A DNA stretch of 64,000 nt from Luteipulveratus mongoliensis (GCF_001190945.1 NZ_CP011112.1:2542001-2606000); one strand, 5' to 3'. Numbered from the stretch's first letter, positions 1-8,681 are shown. Notes: generated by a model not told the origin, from the letters alone. Translations and numbers: made by a program.

Positions 1-636
1 ATCAACCATGGCGGCGGCTGGTACACCGTCTACATCCACCTGCAGAGCAAGAACGTGCGTGCGGGCCAGAAGGTCGCGCTCGGCACCGTCATCGGCAAGC
101 TCGGTCACTCCGGTGCCAACTCCAACGGCGTGAACCACCTGCACTACGAACAGCTCTACGACGCCAACCACAACGGCCACCTCGACTGGGGCGTCCCCGG
201 TGGTGAGGACCGCCCGGCCGTGTTCAACGGCGCGAAGTCGGCCAAGGACGTACACGGCAAGGTCACGTCCTTCGGCACGCCTGGCGGCGAGTGGCTGGTC
301 AAGAGCCACAACAGGTGCGGGAGCAACCCGACGCCGCCGAAGCCCCCGAAGCCGGGGCACAAGAAGTACTACGTCGACACCTTCGCCAACGCGGCGGGCT
401 ATGCCAAGCCGGGCTCGCACCGCACCGGCACCCTCAACAAGGGCAAGAACTACGTGTTCTGCAAGGCCAAGGGGCCGAAGGTCCAGCACGGCAGCCAGTA
501 CAACTCCTGGTGGCTGAAGACCGACCTCGACAGTGGCAGTCCGTGGAAGGGCCAGTACGTCTCCGCCTACTACCTGTCGCGGTGGGGCAGCAACGTGGCC
601 AAGGACAACAGCGGCACGACGATCCCGACCTGCTGA
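1..636 (+). CDS. M23-family peptidase, C-terminal part (5' end outside window)
   Basis: The frame is open from base 1, so the N-terminus lies upstream; 211 residues are visible. The first part is the end of an M23 (LytM/lysostaphin-type) zinc peptidase domain: a YIHL stretch, a GxxIGKxGHSG segment and the terminal HLHYE motif, whose H-x-H contributes a metal ligand. A Pro/Lys-rich linker (about residues 107-120) leads into an SH3-like tail of roughly 90 residues. The family cleaves peptide cross-bridges in cell walls and is normally secreted. The signal peptide is not visible here. The gene ends in front of a strong hairpin, so it is probably the last gene of its transcript. Confidence 0.85.
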   Translation: MNHGGGWYTVYIHLQSKNVRAGQKVALGTVIGKLGHSGANSNGVNHLHYEQLYDANHNGHLDWGVPGGEDRPAVFNGAKSAKDVHGKVTSFGTPGGEWLVKSHNRCGSNPTPPKPPKPGHKKYYVDTFANAAGYAKPGSHRTGTLNKGKNYVFCKAKGPKVQHGSQYNSWWLKTDLDSGSPWKGQYVSAYYLSRWGSNVAKDNSGTTIPTC

Positions 637-645
637 GTCCGGGCG

Positions 646-676
646 CGCCCGGCCCTCCAGATGGACGGGCCGGGCG
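646..676 (+). terminator. Hairpin terminator after the M23 peptidase gene
   Basis: A perfect 10-bp stem (CGCCCGGCCC at 646-655 with GGGCCGGGCG at 667-676) encloses an 11-nt loop that can pair further (TCC/GGA). It starts 10 bases after the stop codon. There is no T-tract, as is usual for hairpin terminators in G+C-rich actinobacteria. Confidence 0.7.
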
Positions 677-780
677 TGCGAACGCGGTGACGCTTTCCCG
701 CCAGCGTCTGGTCATCTGCCGAGTGAAACTTGTTGTGGCTTCAGGGTATTGGAGCCGACACCAACGTCTCGGAGGATCAC

Positions 781-1506
781 ATGTCATCCATCGCTCTCGT
801 CACTGGCGCCAACCGCGGACTCGGTCAGGCGACGGCAGTCGAGCTCGCGCGGCAAGGACACCTGGTGGTGATCGGTGGGCGCAATCCGGCGGCCGCAGCC
901 TGTGCGGCGGAAGCCATCCGCGCCGATGGCTGGAGCGCCGAGTCGGTCGAGCTGGACGTTACCTCTAGGGAGACCGTCCTCGCCGCTGCCAAGGAGCTGC
1001 AGACGCGGCACGGTCGCGTGGACGTACTCATCAATAATGCGGGCGTGCTCCCGGAGATCGCGGCCGGCGGCGAGCACGACCTGGTCGACCTCGACGCGCT
1101 CGAGCAGACGTTCGCCGTCAACGTCATCGGTGCGGCGGTGGTGCTCGAGGCGTTCCTGCCGCTCGTCACCCAGAGTGACGCCGGACGCATCATCAACGTG
1201 TCGTCGCGGATGGGCTCGATGGCCGACCAGCTGGACCCGGAGTCGCCGTACTACGGGATGGTGCTGCCGGCGTACCAGGCCTCGAAGGCGGCGCTGAACA
1301 GCCTGACGATCGGGCTCAGCAAGCAGCTGGGCGGCAGCACGACGCGGGTGGTGTCCGTGTGCCCTGGATTCGTCCAGACCGACCTGACGCCCATCAGCCG
1401 AGAGCAGGCTCCGCTGACTGCGGCTCAGGCCGCGCAGACGGTGGTTGCGGCGCTGGACTCACCGTCCGGGACGTTCGTCGATGCGGACGGCGTCGTCCCT
1501 TGGTGA
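781..1506 (+). CDS. SDR-family NAD(P)-dependent oxidoreductase
   Basis: A 241-residue classical short-chain dehydrogenase/reductase. The start is the ATG preceded by CGGAGG at a spacing of about 6 nt; upstream in-frame starts lack such a site. Motifs seen: the TGANRGLG cofactor loop at residues 8-15, NNAG about residue 87, a catalytic Ser in NVSSRMGS, and YQASK (Tyr/Lys of the active site). The family oxidises or reduces alcohols and carbonyls with NAD(H) or NADP(H); the substrate cannot be deduced. It stands alone: a terminator lies upstream and a convergent NUDIX gene begins 5 bases downstream, so the context gives no pathway. Confidence 0.9.
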   Translation: MSSIALVTGANRGLGQATAVELARQGHLVVIGGRNPAAAACAAEAIRADGWSAESVELDVTSRETVLAAAKELQTRHGRVDVLINNAGVLPEIAAGGEHDLVDLDALEQTFAVNVIGAAVVLEAFLPLVTQSDAGRIINVSSRMGSMADQLDPESPYYGMVLPAYQASKAALNSLTIGLSKQLGGSTTRVVSVCPGFVQTDLTPISREQAPLTAAQAAQTVVAALDSPSGTFVDADGVVPW

Positions 1507-1511
1507 GGTGA

Positions 1512-1997
1512 TCAGTCGACGTACGGGGTGTGGTCGCCGCCCGCATGGATGCGCGCCTGTCGCAGGATCGCTTCCTGCGTGGCGGCGATCTGACCCCATG
1601 GGAGGTCATCCCAAGCGAACCACTCCGAGGTCTCGGACTCGTCGCTCAGCACGAGCTCGCCGTCGGCCAGGCGACCGATGAAGGCGACGGAGACGACCTG
1701 GCGCACATTGCCGTCCGGATAGGCAGCAATACGAGTGGGATTGGAGAAGACGCCGAGGAGCGAGTGCTCAGCGAGAGCGAGCCCGGTCTCCTCGAGGACC
1801 TCGCGATGCAGGGCGTGCGTGGCCGACTCATCACCGTCCACGCCGCCGCCGAACAGACCCCACAGTGCGCTGTCAGAGCGCCGTTCGAGGAGGACGCGAT
1901 CACCGGTGCCATCGAGCAGCACCACGCTGACACCGAGGCCGCGCGGCATGTTGGGCTCGGGCGCGGCCGGGTCATCGACGTGGAACGAGGCCGTCAT
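1512..1997 (-). CDS. NUDIX hydrolase
   Basis: A 161-residue NUDIX protein with the signature GX5EX7REVLEETG near residues 57-79, which binds the divalent metal used to hydrolyse nucleoside diphosphates linked to another group. The substrate is not predictable from the sequence. The start was set at the ATG that overlaps the TGA of the upstream CapA-like gene (ATGA); a longer in-frame reading would run deep into that gene and adds no recognisable sequence. It is therefore probably translated by coupling as the last gene of the capA-like pair's transcript. Confidence 0.88.
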   Translation of the reverse strand: MTASFHVDDPAAPEPNMPRGLGVSVVLLDGTGDRVLLERRSDSALWGLFGGGVDGDESATHALHREVLEETGLALAEHSLLGVFSNPTRIAAYPDGNVRQVVSVAFIGRLADGELVLSDESETSEWFAWDDLPWGQIAATQEAILRQARIHAGGDHTPYVD

Positions 1998-3148
1998 CGA
2001 GCCACTTTCGCATCGCATCCGGGACGCGACATCGCCGACACGGTGCGCAGGTAGGACTCGCGGTGCGAGGAGGGAGTCGCGAGGACGACGCGATGGCCGT
2101 GCGCTCGGTCGACCCACGTCGGCTGGTAGGTCAGGGACTGGGTGATGCGGCCAGTGGCGTCACGGTCGAACCGGACGGTCGTGACGATGCCGTCCTGAGC
2201 GCCGACCGGTGAGCCGACGGCGCTGCCCTGGGTGGAGATGAAGTTGCCGACGGAGTAGAGGACATAGCGGCCGTTGATCTTGGCGCACGGCTGCACGAGG
2301 TGGGGATGCGCGCCGATGATGAGGTCGACCGCACCAGACTTCAGCAGCGCGTCCCCGATGGTCTTCTGGTCGGACGTGACCTTGGCGTCGAACTGCGAAC
2401 CCCAGTGCAAGGACACCACCACGACCTCGGCGCCCGCGGCCTTGGTCCGGCGGGCCGCCGCGATGATGCCGGAGGCGCGCTGCGCGGCGTACAGGTTGGC
2501 CTTCATCCACGGCGCGCCCGGGGGAGTGGTGCTGGTGTCGTGCTCGATGGAGTTCATCAGCGTGTAGCTGAGTGACAGATGCGCGACCTTGATCGGACCG
2601 CCGTACGTCGCCGGGTTGCCCGACCCGGCAGCCGTCGCGGTGGGGCCGACCGCCTGGATCTTGTTGTCTGCCAGCACCTTTCGGGTCTCGCGTACGCCGC
2701 GCAAGCCCGCGTCCCAGGTGTGGTTGTTTGCCGTGCTGCAGCCGTCGAACCCGACGTCGCGCAACGTCGCCGCGAGCTGATGAGGCGAGTTGAAGGCGTT
2801 GTCCCGGGTCAGCCTGGTGTTGTCCGCGGACAGGGCCGTCTCGAGCTGGCAGATGGCGACGGTCGACCTTTGGATCAGCGGTTTGACCGCCGCGAACATC
2901 GGTCGGTAGTCGTAACCGGACCCGGTCGCCGCGTCGCGGTTGACCGATGCGTGCGGCAGCACGTCGCCGATCGCCGAGATGGTGATGTGTGCCGACGGAC
3001 GAGCCGAGGTCGGTGAGCTGGTGGGACGCGTCGTGGCGGACGAAGGAGACGCAGCCGACGTCGTACGGGCTCCGTCATCGCCCGAGCTGGAGCTGCACCC
3101 GGCGAGGGCGATCACGGCGAGGAGCGCCGCGCCGCGCGTCCACCGCAT
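1994..3148 (-). CDS. CapA-family lipoprotein (copy 2), PGA_cap metallophosphatase fold
   Basis: A 384-residue protein whose N-terminus (MRWTRG, hydrophobic core, lipobox ALAGC) marks it as a lipoprotein, followed by a Ser/Thr-rich linker. The rest is a CapA/PGA_cap domain with the metallophosphatase-like blocks IGDVLPH, NNHTWD, SLHWG, GAHPHLVQP and VGNF. The family includes the CapA protein of poly-gamma-glutamate capsule synthesis, but no capB or capC is nearby, so the role remains open. A GTG at 3163 is an alternative start; ATG 3148 gives a normal signal-peptide n-region. The gene begins 7 bases after its paralogue's stop and overlaps the NUDIX start. Confidence 0.85.
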   Translation of the reverse strand: MRWTRGAALLAVIALAGCSSSSGDDGARTTSAASPSSATTRPTSSPTSARPSAHITISAIGDVLPHASVNRDAATGSGYDYRPMFAAVKPLIQRSTVAICQLETALSADNTRLTRDNAFNSPHQLAATLRDVGFDGCSTANNHTWDAGLRGVRETRKVLADNKIQAVGPTATAAGSGNPATYGGPIKVAHLSLSYTLMNSIEHDTSTTPPGAPWMKANLYAAQRASGIIAAARRTKAAGAEVVVVSLHWGSQFDAKVTSDQKTIGDALLKSGAVDLIIGAHPHLVQPCAKINGRYVLYSVGNFISTQGSAVGSPVGAQDGIVTTVRFDRDATGRITQSLTYQPTWVDRAHGHRVVLATPSSHRESYLRTVSAMSRPGCDAKVAR

Positions 3149-3155
3149 CGCCTCG

Positions 3156-4352
3156 TCAGCCACCGTCGGCTGGAGTGGCCGCGCAGTTGCCGAGCTTGTT
3201 GAGCGTGGTCTGGGTGCGCTTGAAGGACGCGGGGTTGGTCGACTGGCTCGACAGCCGGATCACGTGCTTGTCGGGGATGTCGACCATCGTCGGCTGGTAG
3301 GTCGCCTTCTGGGTCCACTTGCCCTCGGCGTCCCGCGTAAAGGTCAGCTTGGCGATGACACCGTCGGCGTTCTTGTCACTCAACGTGCCGGCCTGCCCCT
3401 TGCCCTGGTTGGACAGGAAGTTGCCCAGGCCAAAGAAGACCGTCTTGCCGTTGATCGTGGAGCACGGCTGGAGCAGGTGGGCGTGCGCACCGAAGATGCC
3501 GTCGACGTAGGGCGACTGCAGCAGCTCCTTGGCCATGGACAGCTCGTCCTGGGTCGGCGTCGCTTCGTACTCGGTGCCCCAGTGGACGCTCACGACGACG
3601 ACGTCGGCGCCGGCTTCCTTGGCCTTCTTGGCGTCCGCGATGATGCCGGCCGCGCCGATGATCGGCCACGAGTAGCGCTTCAGATAGTCCGCGTCCGGCG
3701 GCAGGTTCTTGTTGGGGCCGGCCTGGTTGAGGATCGTGTAGGTATAGCTCAGGCTGGCGACCTTGACGCCCTTGGCCTCATAGACGGCGGGCTCACCGAA
3801 GTCCTGCGCCGAGGTCGTCGGTCCGGAGACCTTCAGGCCGGCCGCGGTGAGCACCTTGCGGGTCGAGGCGATGCCCTTCAGGCCCTGGTCCCACGTGTGG
3901 TTCGACGCCGTCTCGCAGCCGTCGAAGCCGGCGTTCTTGAGGCCCTTGGCAATCTCGCGGGGGACGTTGTAGACCAGCGAGCCCGGCTTGCTGAGGTTTT
4001 CGTTGTCCGAGGAGATCGGCGTCTCCTGGTGGCAGATCGACACGTCAGCCGCGCTGAGCACTGGCTTGACGTCGGCGAACATCGGGTTGAAGTCGTACTG
4101 TCCCTGGCCGGACCTGCGCGCGTTGGCCGCCGCGTTCTTGGCGACCGGCACGTGGATGAGGATGTCGCCCGTGCCGGTGACGGAGACGCTCACCGGCGCC
4201 TTGTCAGCCGGCTTGCTCGTGCCCGGCGCGGCGCTCCCGTCGGAGCTCGGGCTGTGGAAGCTCCCGTCGTCCCCGCTATCGGAGAAGGCAGAGCAGGACG
4301 CGAGCGCCAGGCTCGCGACGACGGCAGCAATCAGTGTTCCCCCACGGCGCAT
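3156..4352 (-). CDS. CapA-family lipoprotein (copy 1), PGA_cap metallophosphatase fold
   Basis: A 398-residue paralogue of the next gene downstream. It starts MRRGGTLIAAVVASLALASC, a signal peptide with lipobox ALASC, followed by an acidic/Ser linker. The CapA blocks are conserved in the same order: TGDILIH, SNHTWDQ, SVHWG, GAHAHLLQP and LGNFLS. The two proteins align along their length, which indicates a tandem duplication. The ATG lies 7 nt behind a TAAAGT -10 box, so the mRNA is probably leaderless. It is anchored outside the membrane by the lipid; the substrate is unknown. CapA homologues without capsule genes are common in Actinobacteria. Confidence 0.85.
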   Translation of the reverse strand: MRRGGTLIAAVVASLALASCSAFSDSGDDGSFHSPSSDGSAAPGTSKPADKAPVSVSVTGTGDILIHVPVAKNAAANARRSGQGQYDFNPMFADVKPVLSAADVSICHQETPISSDNENLSKPGSLVYNVPREIAKGLKNAGFDGCETASNHTWDQGLKGIASTRKVLTAAGLKVSGPTTSAQDFGEPAVYEAKGVKVASLSYTYTILNQAGPNKNLPPDADYLKRYSWPIIGAAGIIADAKKAKEAGADVVVVSVHWGTEYEATPTQDELSMAKELLQSPYVDGIFGAHAHLLQPCSTINGKTVFFGLGNFLSNQGKGQAGTLSDKNADGVIAKLTFTRDAEGKWTQKATYQPTMVDIPDKHVIRLSSQSTNPASFKRTQTTLNKLGNCAATPADGG

Positions 4353-4359
4353 GACGGCG

Positions 4360-4365
4360 ACTTTA
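4360..4365 (-). promoter_or_regulatory. -10 box TAAAGT for the capA-like operon (leaderless)
   Basis: TAAAGT on the minus strand ends 7 nt before the ATG at 4352 and no Shine-Dalgarno sequence is present, so transcription should start at or next to the start codon. Confidence 0.5.
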
Positions 4366-6345
4366 GCCCGTGATTCTGACGCCGAGCGTCCGGATCACGT
4401 CTTCGACGTCCGTGGTCGGAGCGTCACAGACGAAGCCACGGCAGACGTACGCCGTCGGCCGACCCTCCCGTGCCTCTCGCCCTGCCATGAGAGGTACGCC
4501 GCCCGCACTCTCGCCGGACGCGCGCACCAGGCCGGGGGACGGGCTCAGCCAGGATGCGCGGACCAGAGCGTCGTCGGCGGTCGGCGCGGCCACGGCGACC
4601 TGCAGCGGGCCCGCGAGCAGAGCCTCGGCCCCTGCGAGGGACCACCCGCCGAATCGAGGATCGCGCCGCACGACCCCGGCACTTGCAGCAACAGCGCGCT
4701 CGGCGGCCTCTCGGTAGCGCTGCTCACCGGTGAGGGCAGCGGCACTGACCAGGGCCATGGCGAGCGCGCTCTGGCCGGCCGGCTCGGCGTTGTCGCCGGG
4801 GTTGCGCGGCCGGGTGAAGAGCGGCTCGGCATCAGCGGCCGTGTCGAAGAAGCCGCCGTCGTCGGTCGAGAACACGTCCAGCGCGGTGTCGAGGAGTCCG
4901 GTGGCTGCCTCCAGCCAGCGCGAGTCGCTGTCGACCTGGTGCAGCAGGAGCAGACCTTCGGCGAGGTTGCCGTAGTCGTCCGCGACGCCGACGCTCGCAC
5001 TGACCGCGCCGTCGAGCGACGCCCGGCGCAGCCGTCCGTCGCGCAGATGGGCCGCCAGGACGTGGTCGGCGCAGGTCCGAGCCGCAGCCACCAGGTCCGG
5101 GCGCTGCAGCAGCATGCCGACATCGACGAGGCCGGCGATGGCGATGCCGTTCCAGGACGTGACGACCTTGTCGTCCCGCGCCGGCTGTGGGCGTGCGTCC
5201 CGGGCGATCAGCAGCCTCCGACGTATGCCGTCCCACCACTGCGCGTCGTCAGGGTCCGTCTGCAGCTGGAGGGTCGACGCGCCATGCTCGAAGGTGCCGG
5301 TGGGCGTGACGGAGAGGAGCTCTGCTGCCCTCTGCCCGTCCTCGTCCCCGAGCACGTCGACGAGCTGATCCGGCGTCCATGCGTAGGTCGCGCCCTCGAC
5401 CCCGTCGGTGTCTGCATCCAGTGCGGATGCCAGTCCGCCCTGATCAGTGGTGAGGCGTCGAAGCACGAAATCCGCTGTCTCAGAAGCGATTCGGCGCGCC
5501 AGTGCCGAACCGGTCAGGCGCCACAGGTGCGCATAGACCCGCATGAGCTGGGCGTTGTCGTAGAGCATCTTCTCGAAGTGGGGGACCGTCCACGACCGGT
5601 CGACGCTGTAGCGCGCGAACCCGCCGTCGAGCTGGTCGTACATACCGCTGCAAGCCATGGCGTCGCAGGTCTCCTGCGCCATCCGCAGGGCGCTCTCGTC
5701 ACCGGTCCGGGCGTTGTGGCGGATCAGGAACTCGAGGACCATCGAGGGTGGAAACTTCGGAGCGCCGCCGAATCCGCCGTACTGCCAGTCGAACTCGCGT
5801 TGCAGCCGGGTGACGGCGTCGCTGAGCGCGGCATCGTCGTACGCCTGGGATGTGGTGGGTGCGGCGGCCTCTCGAAGGCGGCTCACGATGTGGTTGCCAC
5901 TCGCGAGGACGTCGTCGCGGCGCTCCTGCCAGGTCGTTCCGGCCATGTCGAGCAAGCGCAGGAGCTGTGGTTTCGGCAGGTAGGTCCCGGCGAAGAACGG
6001 CTCGCCGGCCGGCGTGAGCAGGCAGGTCATCGGCCAGCCGCCCTGCCCGGTGAGCGCCACCGTTGCCTGCATGTAGACCGCATCGATGTCGGGGCGCTCC
6101 TCACGGTCGACCTTGACCGCGACGTAGGACGCGTTGATCGCCTCGGCCACCTGAGCGTCCTCGAAGGACTCGTGGGCCATCACATGACACCAGTGGCACG
6201 CCGCGTAGCCCACCGACAGCAGGATCGGCACGTCTCGCCGCCGCGCCTCGGCGAACGCCCCGTCGCCCCACTCCCGCCAGTCCACGGGGTTGTCGGCGTG
6301 CTGGCGCAGGTAGGGGCTGAGGCTGTGCTCGAGTCGGTTCGCCAC
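4363..6345 (-). CDS. Thioredoxin-domain protein, DUF255/YyaL (SSP411-like)
   Basis: A 660-residue protein of the YyaL/spermatogenesis-associated protein 20 family. The N-terminal thioredoxin-like domain (about 1-165) carries the family's opening LxxSxSPYLxQHxxNPVxW, the redox-type pair C50-H-W-C53 and GGWPMT; the rest resembles the (alpha/alpha)6 barrel of N-acylglucosamine 2-epimerases and cellobiose epimerases. Length is normal for the family. No signal peptide, so it is cytoplasmic. The biochemical function of the family is not established. The GTG start lies 6 nt behind a TAGCGT -10 box and has no ribosome-binding site. Its stop lies inside the promoter region of the capA-like operon. Confidence 0.88.
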   Translation of the reverse strand: MANRLEHSLSPYLRQHADNPVDWREWGDGAFAEARRRDVPILLSVGYAACHWCHVMAHESFEDAQVAEAINASYVAVKVDREERPDIDAVYMQATVALTGQGGWPMTCLLTPAGEPFFAGTYLPKPQLLRLLDMAGTTWQERRDDVLASGNHIVSRLREAAAPTTSQAYDDAALSDAVTRLQREFDWQYGGFGGAPKFPPSMVLEFLIRHNARTGDESALRMAQETCDAMACSGMYDQLDGGFARYSVDRSWTVPHFEKMLYDNAQLMRVYAHLWRLTGSALARRIASETADFVLRRLTTDQGGLASALDADTDGVEGATYAWTPDQLVDVLGDEDGQRAAELLSVTPTGTFEHGASTLQLQTDPDDAQWWDGIRRRLLIARDARPQPARDDKVVTSWNGIAIAGLVDVGMLLQRPDLVAAARTCADHVLAAHLRDGRLRRASLDGAVSASVGVADDYGNLAEGLLLLHQVDSDSRWLEAATGLLDTALDVFSTDDGGFFDTAADAEPLFTRPRNPGDNAEPAGQSALAMALVSAAALTGEQRYREAAERAVAASAGVVRRDPRFGGWSLAGAEALLAGPLQVAVAAPTADDALVRASWLSPSPGLVRASGESAGGVPLMAGREAREGRPTAYVCRGFVCDAPTTDVEDVIRTLGVRITG

Positions 6346-6351
6346 GACCCC

Positions 6352-6357
6352 ACGCTA
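6352..6357 (-). promoter_or_regulatory. -10 box TAGCGT for the DUF255 gene (leaderless)
   Basis: TAGCGT on the minus strand ends 6 nt before the GTG at 6345. There is no ribosome-binding site in between. Confidence 0.5.
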
Positions 6358-6379
6358 GGCGCCTTGAGGGCGACCAGGT

Positions 6380-7102
6380 CTAGGCGGGCGGCGCGACCTG
6401 GGTGTCGCCCTGGCCGGCGCGCTGCAGCGACTCAGCCACGAAGCCGTTGGCCTTCAGTTCCTCGACCGTCGAGGCCAGGAACGCGATCGTCTCGTCCGAG
6501 CGGTTCTTGGTCGTCGCGACGGCCTGCTGGATCTGCATGAACCTCTCGTCGATCAGCCGTAGGCCGGGGTGCGCCTGCGCGTACGCCGTCACCGGCTGGC
6601 GGATGCCGGCGCCCGCCTCGAGACCCTGCGCCTCGAAGACGTCGACGCCCTCGTCTCCGCGGACCAGCTCGGCGTGCTCGACGGTGCGGGTCAGGTAGAG
6701 GTCGTACGCCGAGCCGTTCTTGACCCCGATCCGTACGCCCTCCCGGTCGACGTCCGTGACGGCCCGGAGCTCAGAGTCCTCCGGAACGACGAAGACGCCC
6801 TCGATGACGACGTACGGGGCGGTGAACGCGACCTGCTCCGCGCGCGCCGGCTCGATCGCCAGGAAGCCGATGTCGGCGTTGCCGGAGGTCAGCGTCTCGA
6901 AGGACTTACGTGCCGCGTCGAAGCAGATCAGCTCGACCGGCACTCCGAGGCGAGCGCCCAGCTCGCGTGCGAGATCGACGGTGATGCCTGCCGGCTCGTC
7001 CGGAGTGCCTTGTGCGAGAACGGGGTTGCCCAGATTGATGGACGCACGGAGCGTGCCTGTCGGTGCGAGGTCGTCGACGATGGCGGCAGGTACGGAAGTC
7101 AT
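6380..7102 (-). CDS. Amino-acid-type solute-binding protein (SBP_bac_3 fold) without signal peptide
   Basis: A 240-residue protein resembling periplasmic binding proteins of polar amino-acid ABC transporters: TLRASINLGNPVLA opening, PAGITVDLARELGARLG, DIGFLAIEPARAEQVAFTAPYV, and IGVKNGSAYD before the second lobe. The unusual point is the absence of a signal peptide or lipobox; the N-terminus is MTSVPAAIVDDLAPTG. No permease or ATPase is adjacent. It may be a cytoplasmic member of the fold, for example a ligand-binding or enzyme-like protein. The ATG at 7102 is favoured over one at 7147 because a TAGGCT box lies 7 nt upstream of it. Confidence 0.75.
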   Translation of the reverse strand: MTSVPAAIVDDLAPTGTLRASINLGNPVLAQGTPDEPAGITVDLARELGARLGVPVELICFDAARKSFETLTSGNADIGFLAIEPARAEQVAFTAPYVVIEGVFVVPEDSELRAVTDVDREGVRIGVKNGSAYDLYLTRTVEHAELVRGDEGVDVFEAQGLEAGAGIRQPVTAYAQAHPGLRLIDERFMQIQQAVATTKNRSDETIAFLASTVEELKANGFVAESLQRAGQGDTQVAPPA

Positions 7103-7109
7103 GGGACTC

Positions 7110-7115
7110 AGCCTA
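7110..7115 (-). promoter_or_regulatory. -10 box TAGGCT for the binding-protein-like gene (leaderless)
   Basis: TAGGCT on the minus strand ends 7 nt before the ATG at 7102. Its position decides this start over the longer in-frame reading. Confidence 0.45.
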
Positions 7116-7189
7116 AGGACGGATGTGTCCCCGCGATCGACCGCCATACGTTGGCGTCGTCAGGCACGTCATGAAGCGGAGGTATGTCG

Positions 7190-7372
7190 ATGGGTCTCTT
7201 CAAGAAGCTGCACGAGCGGTCGCAGGCCAAGATCGAGAAAGCGCGTCAGGAGGGCTACACGAAGGCCCTGCAGAGCGGTGCGTCGGAGGAGGAGGCGCGT
7301 GCCGAGGGGGACAAGGCGGCCCGTCGTCAGAAGCGCCGTCAGGCCGCGATCATGGGCGCGGTCAACTCCTGA
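7190..7372 (+). CDS. Small highly charged helical protein, unknown function
   Basis: A 60-residue protein rich in Lys, Arg, Glu and Ala (MGLFKKLHERSQAKIEKAR at the N-terminus, KAARRQKRRQAA near the end). The pattern suggests one long amphipathic helix with a basic end; there is no Cys and no membrane segment. GCGGAGG ends at 7182, which gives a 7-nt spacing to the ATG at 7190 but only 1 nt to the in-frame ATG at 7184, so 7190 is preferred. It ends at a hairpin shared with the convergent GH5 gene. I do not recognise the family. Confidence 0.65.
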   Translation: MGLFKKLHERSQAKIEKARQEGYTKALQSGASEEEARAEGDKAARRQKRRQAAIMGAVNS

Positions 7373-7380
7373 CCGGCCAC

Positions 7381-7406
7381 CCGCAGGCGTCGGCCGATGC
7401 CTGCGG
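7381..7406. terminator. Bidirectional hairpin between convergent genes
   Basis: CCGCAGGC (7381-7388) pairs perfectly with GCCTGCGG (7399-7406) around a 10-nt loop. It lies between the small protein gene and the end of the GH5 gene and could stop transcription from both sides. Confidence 0.6.
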
Positions 7407-7415
7407 TCACGGACT

Positions 7416-8630
7416 TCAGCCGTCCGCAGCGACGGCACCCGAGGTGGCGGGTAGCACGATCCGAGCAGGCGTGATCTGGCTCGCCTCCACCCAGGCGCGA
7501 TGGAACGCACTCCCCGGTGCGACAGCAGCGCGGTCCTCGGGCGAGGCGACGATGTCGGCGGGCGCTGTGATGGTGCGCGGACTCGGGGACGGTGCCTGAG
7601 TCCGCGCCTGCCGCACGGCATCCCGTAGCGCGTACGCGATGGGCTTGGCGACGTGGTCCACGGTCACCAGGCCCAGGTCGTACTCCCGCTCGGGGAAGTC
7701 CGGCTGACCGCGGTCGATGTCGTGCGAGCACCACCACGTGATGGCCGTCAGCTCCGGCAGCTGGGTCACGGCCTCGACAGTGCGCTCCACGAAAACCTCG
7801 GCATCACCGACGGGCACGTCCGGGCTCGGAGCACCGATCTCTTGCAACCACACCCCTCGTCCCGGGTCCTCGGCGCAGGCGCTGGCGAGCGCGCACAGGT
7901 AGGCGGCGTGGGAGACGGTTGCCGGGCCGAGAGGTCCGTCGAGTCGTGAGGTGCCGTTGAAGATCCACGAGTGCACGCTGGTGACGTCGCCGAGCGCTGT
8001 CGCGTCGCCGGGCCCGAAGGGATGGCCGGGGGAGTAGAACGCGTCGTCGAACATGGAGTAGACGACCTGTACGCCAGGCGCCGCTGTGCGGATCGTCCCC
8101 ACCATCTCGGCCGCCCAGTCGCGGCTGGTCGCCAGAGTGGTCGAGCTCGCCGGCCACAGGTTGTTGACCTCGTTGCCGACGGTGATCGCGAAGACGTTGG
8201 GCTCCGCAGCGACGGCTGCCGAGAGGACGTCCACGTAGGTCTTCAGGCCCTCGCGGACGCGAGCATCCTCGAACACGCTGCCCTGGTGCCAGGTGAGGGC
8301 CCACGACGGCAGGAAGTCAAAGCTCGACAGGTGGCCTTGGATGAGGTCCACGCAGACGTCCAGGCCGAGCTCAGCCGCCACCCTGATGACGGAGACGACG
8401 TCGCGGACGGCGCTCCGGCGCAGGTGTCCGCGTCCTGGTTGAATCCATGGCCACACCGGGAAGATCCGGACGTGGTCCATGCCGAGCGCCGCCAGGTCAT
8501 GAAGATCGCGACGCACGTCGTCCAGATCGAGGTCCAGCCAGCTGTAGAACCAGCCGCGCGACGGCACGTAGTTGGCGCCGAGTCGGAGTGGGCTGTTCAC
8601 GGCAGTGGGGTGTGGTGTCGGATCGCTCAT
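7416..8630 (-). CDS. GH5-like glycoside hydrolase, probable beta-mannosidase (GH5_18-type candidate)
   Basis: A 404-residue (beta/alpha)8-barrel hydrolase. After a short N-terminus it reads LGANYVPSRGWFYSW, then has HVRIFPVWPW, the acid/base motif GNEVNNLW with E154, and WLQEIGAP with E264 as likely nucleophile. No signal peptide, so it acts in the cytoplasm. Known members of GH5_18 in bifidobacteria split the Man-beta-1,4-GlcNAc unit left from N-glycan cores; assignment to that subfamily here is inferred from general resemblance and from the neighbouring GH85 and GH38 genes. It has its own promoter with a LacI-type operator 13-26 bases upstream of the ATG, separate from lacI-like gene transcription. 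Confidence 0.75.
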   Translation of the reverse strand: MSDPTPHPTAVNSPLRLGANYVPSRGWFYSWLDLDLDDVRRDLHDLAALGMDHVRIFPVWPWIQPGRGHLRRSAVRDVVSVIRVAAELGLDVCVDLIQGHLSSFDFLPSWALTWHQGSVFEDARVREGLKTYVDVLSAAVAAEPNVFAITVGNEVNNLWPASSTTLATSRDWAAEMVGTIRTAAPGVQVVYSMFDDAFYSPGHPFGPGDATALGDVTSVHSWIFNGTSRLDGPLGPATVSHAAYLCALASACAEDPGRGVWLQEIGAPSPDVPVGDAEVFVERTVEAVTQLPELTAITWWCSHDIDRGQPDFPEREYDLGLVTVDHVAKPIAYALRDAVRQARTQAPSPSPRTITAPADIVASPEDRAAVAPGSAFHRAWVEASQITPARIVLPATSGAVAADG

Positions 8631-8639
8631 GATGAAGCG

Positions 8640-8667
8640 AGCCTAGAACGGTTTAGCAACGAGGCAA
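8640..8667 (-). promoter_or_regulatory. GH5 promoter with LacI-type operator
   Basis: On the minus strand TTGCCT (8667-8662), a 16-nt spacer and TAGGCT (8645-8640) form a plausible promoter. The 14-bp sequence at 8643-8656 matches CTAAACCGGTTTAG at 12 of 14 positions and overlaps the spacer and -10 box, which is where a repressor would block RNA polymerase. Confidence 0.55.
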
Positions 8668-8681
8668 AGAGACGGTGCCGT

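Noticed and set aside
3988-6540. An 850-codon plus-strand open frame opposite the DUF255 and CapA-like genes
   Set aside because: It is the antisense shadow of G+C-rich codons in real minus-strand genes with clear family motifs; its translation shows Arg/Val/Gly-rich sequence without a domain.
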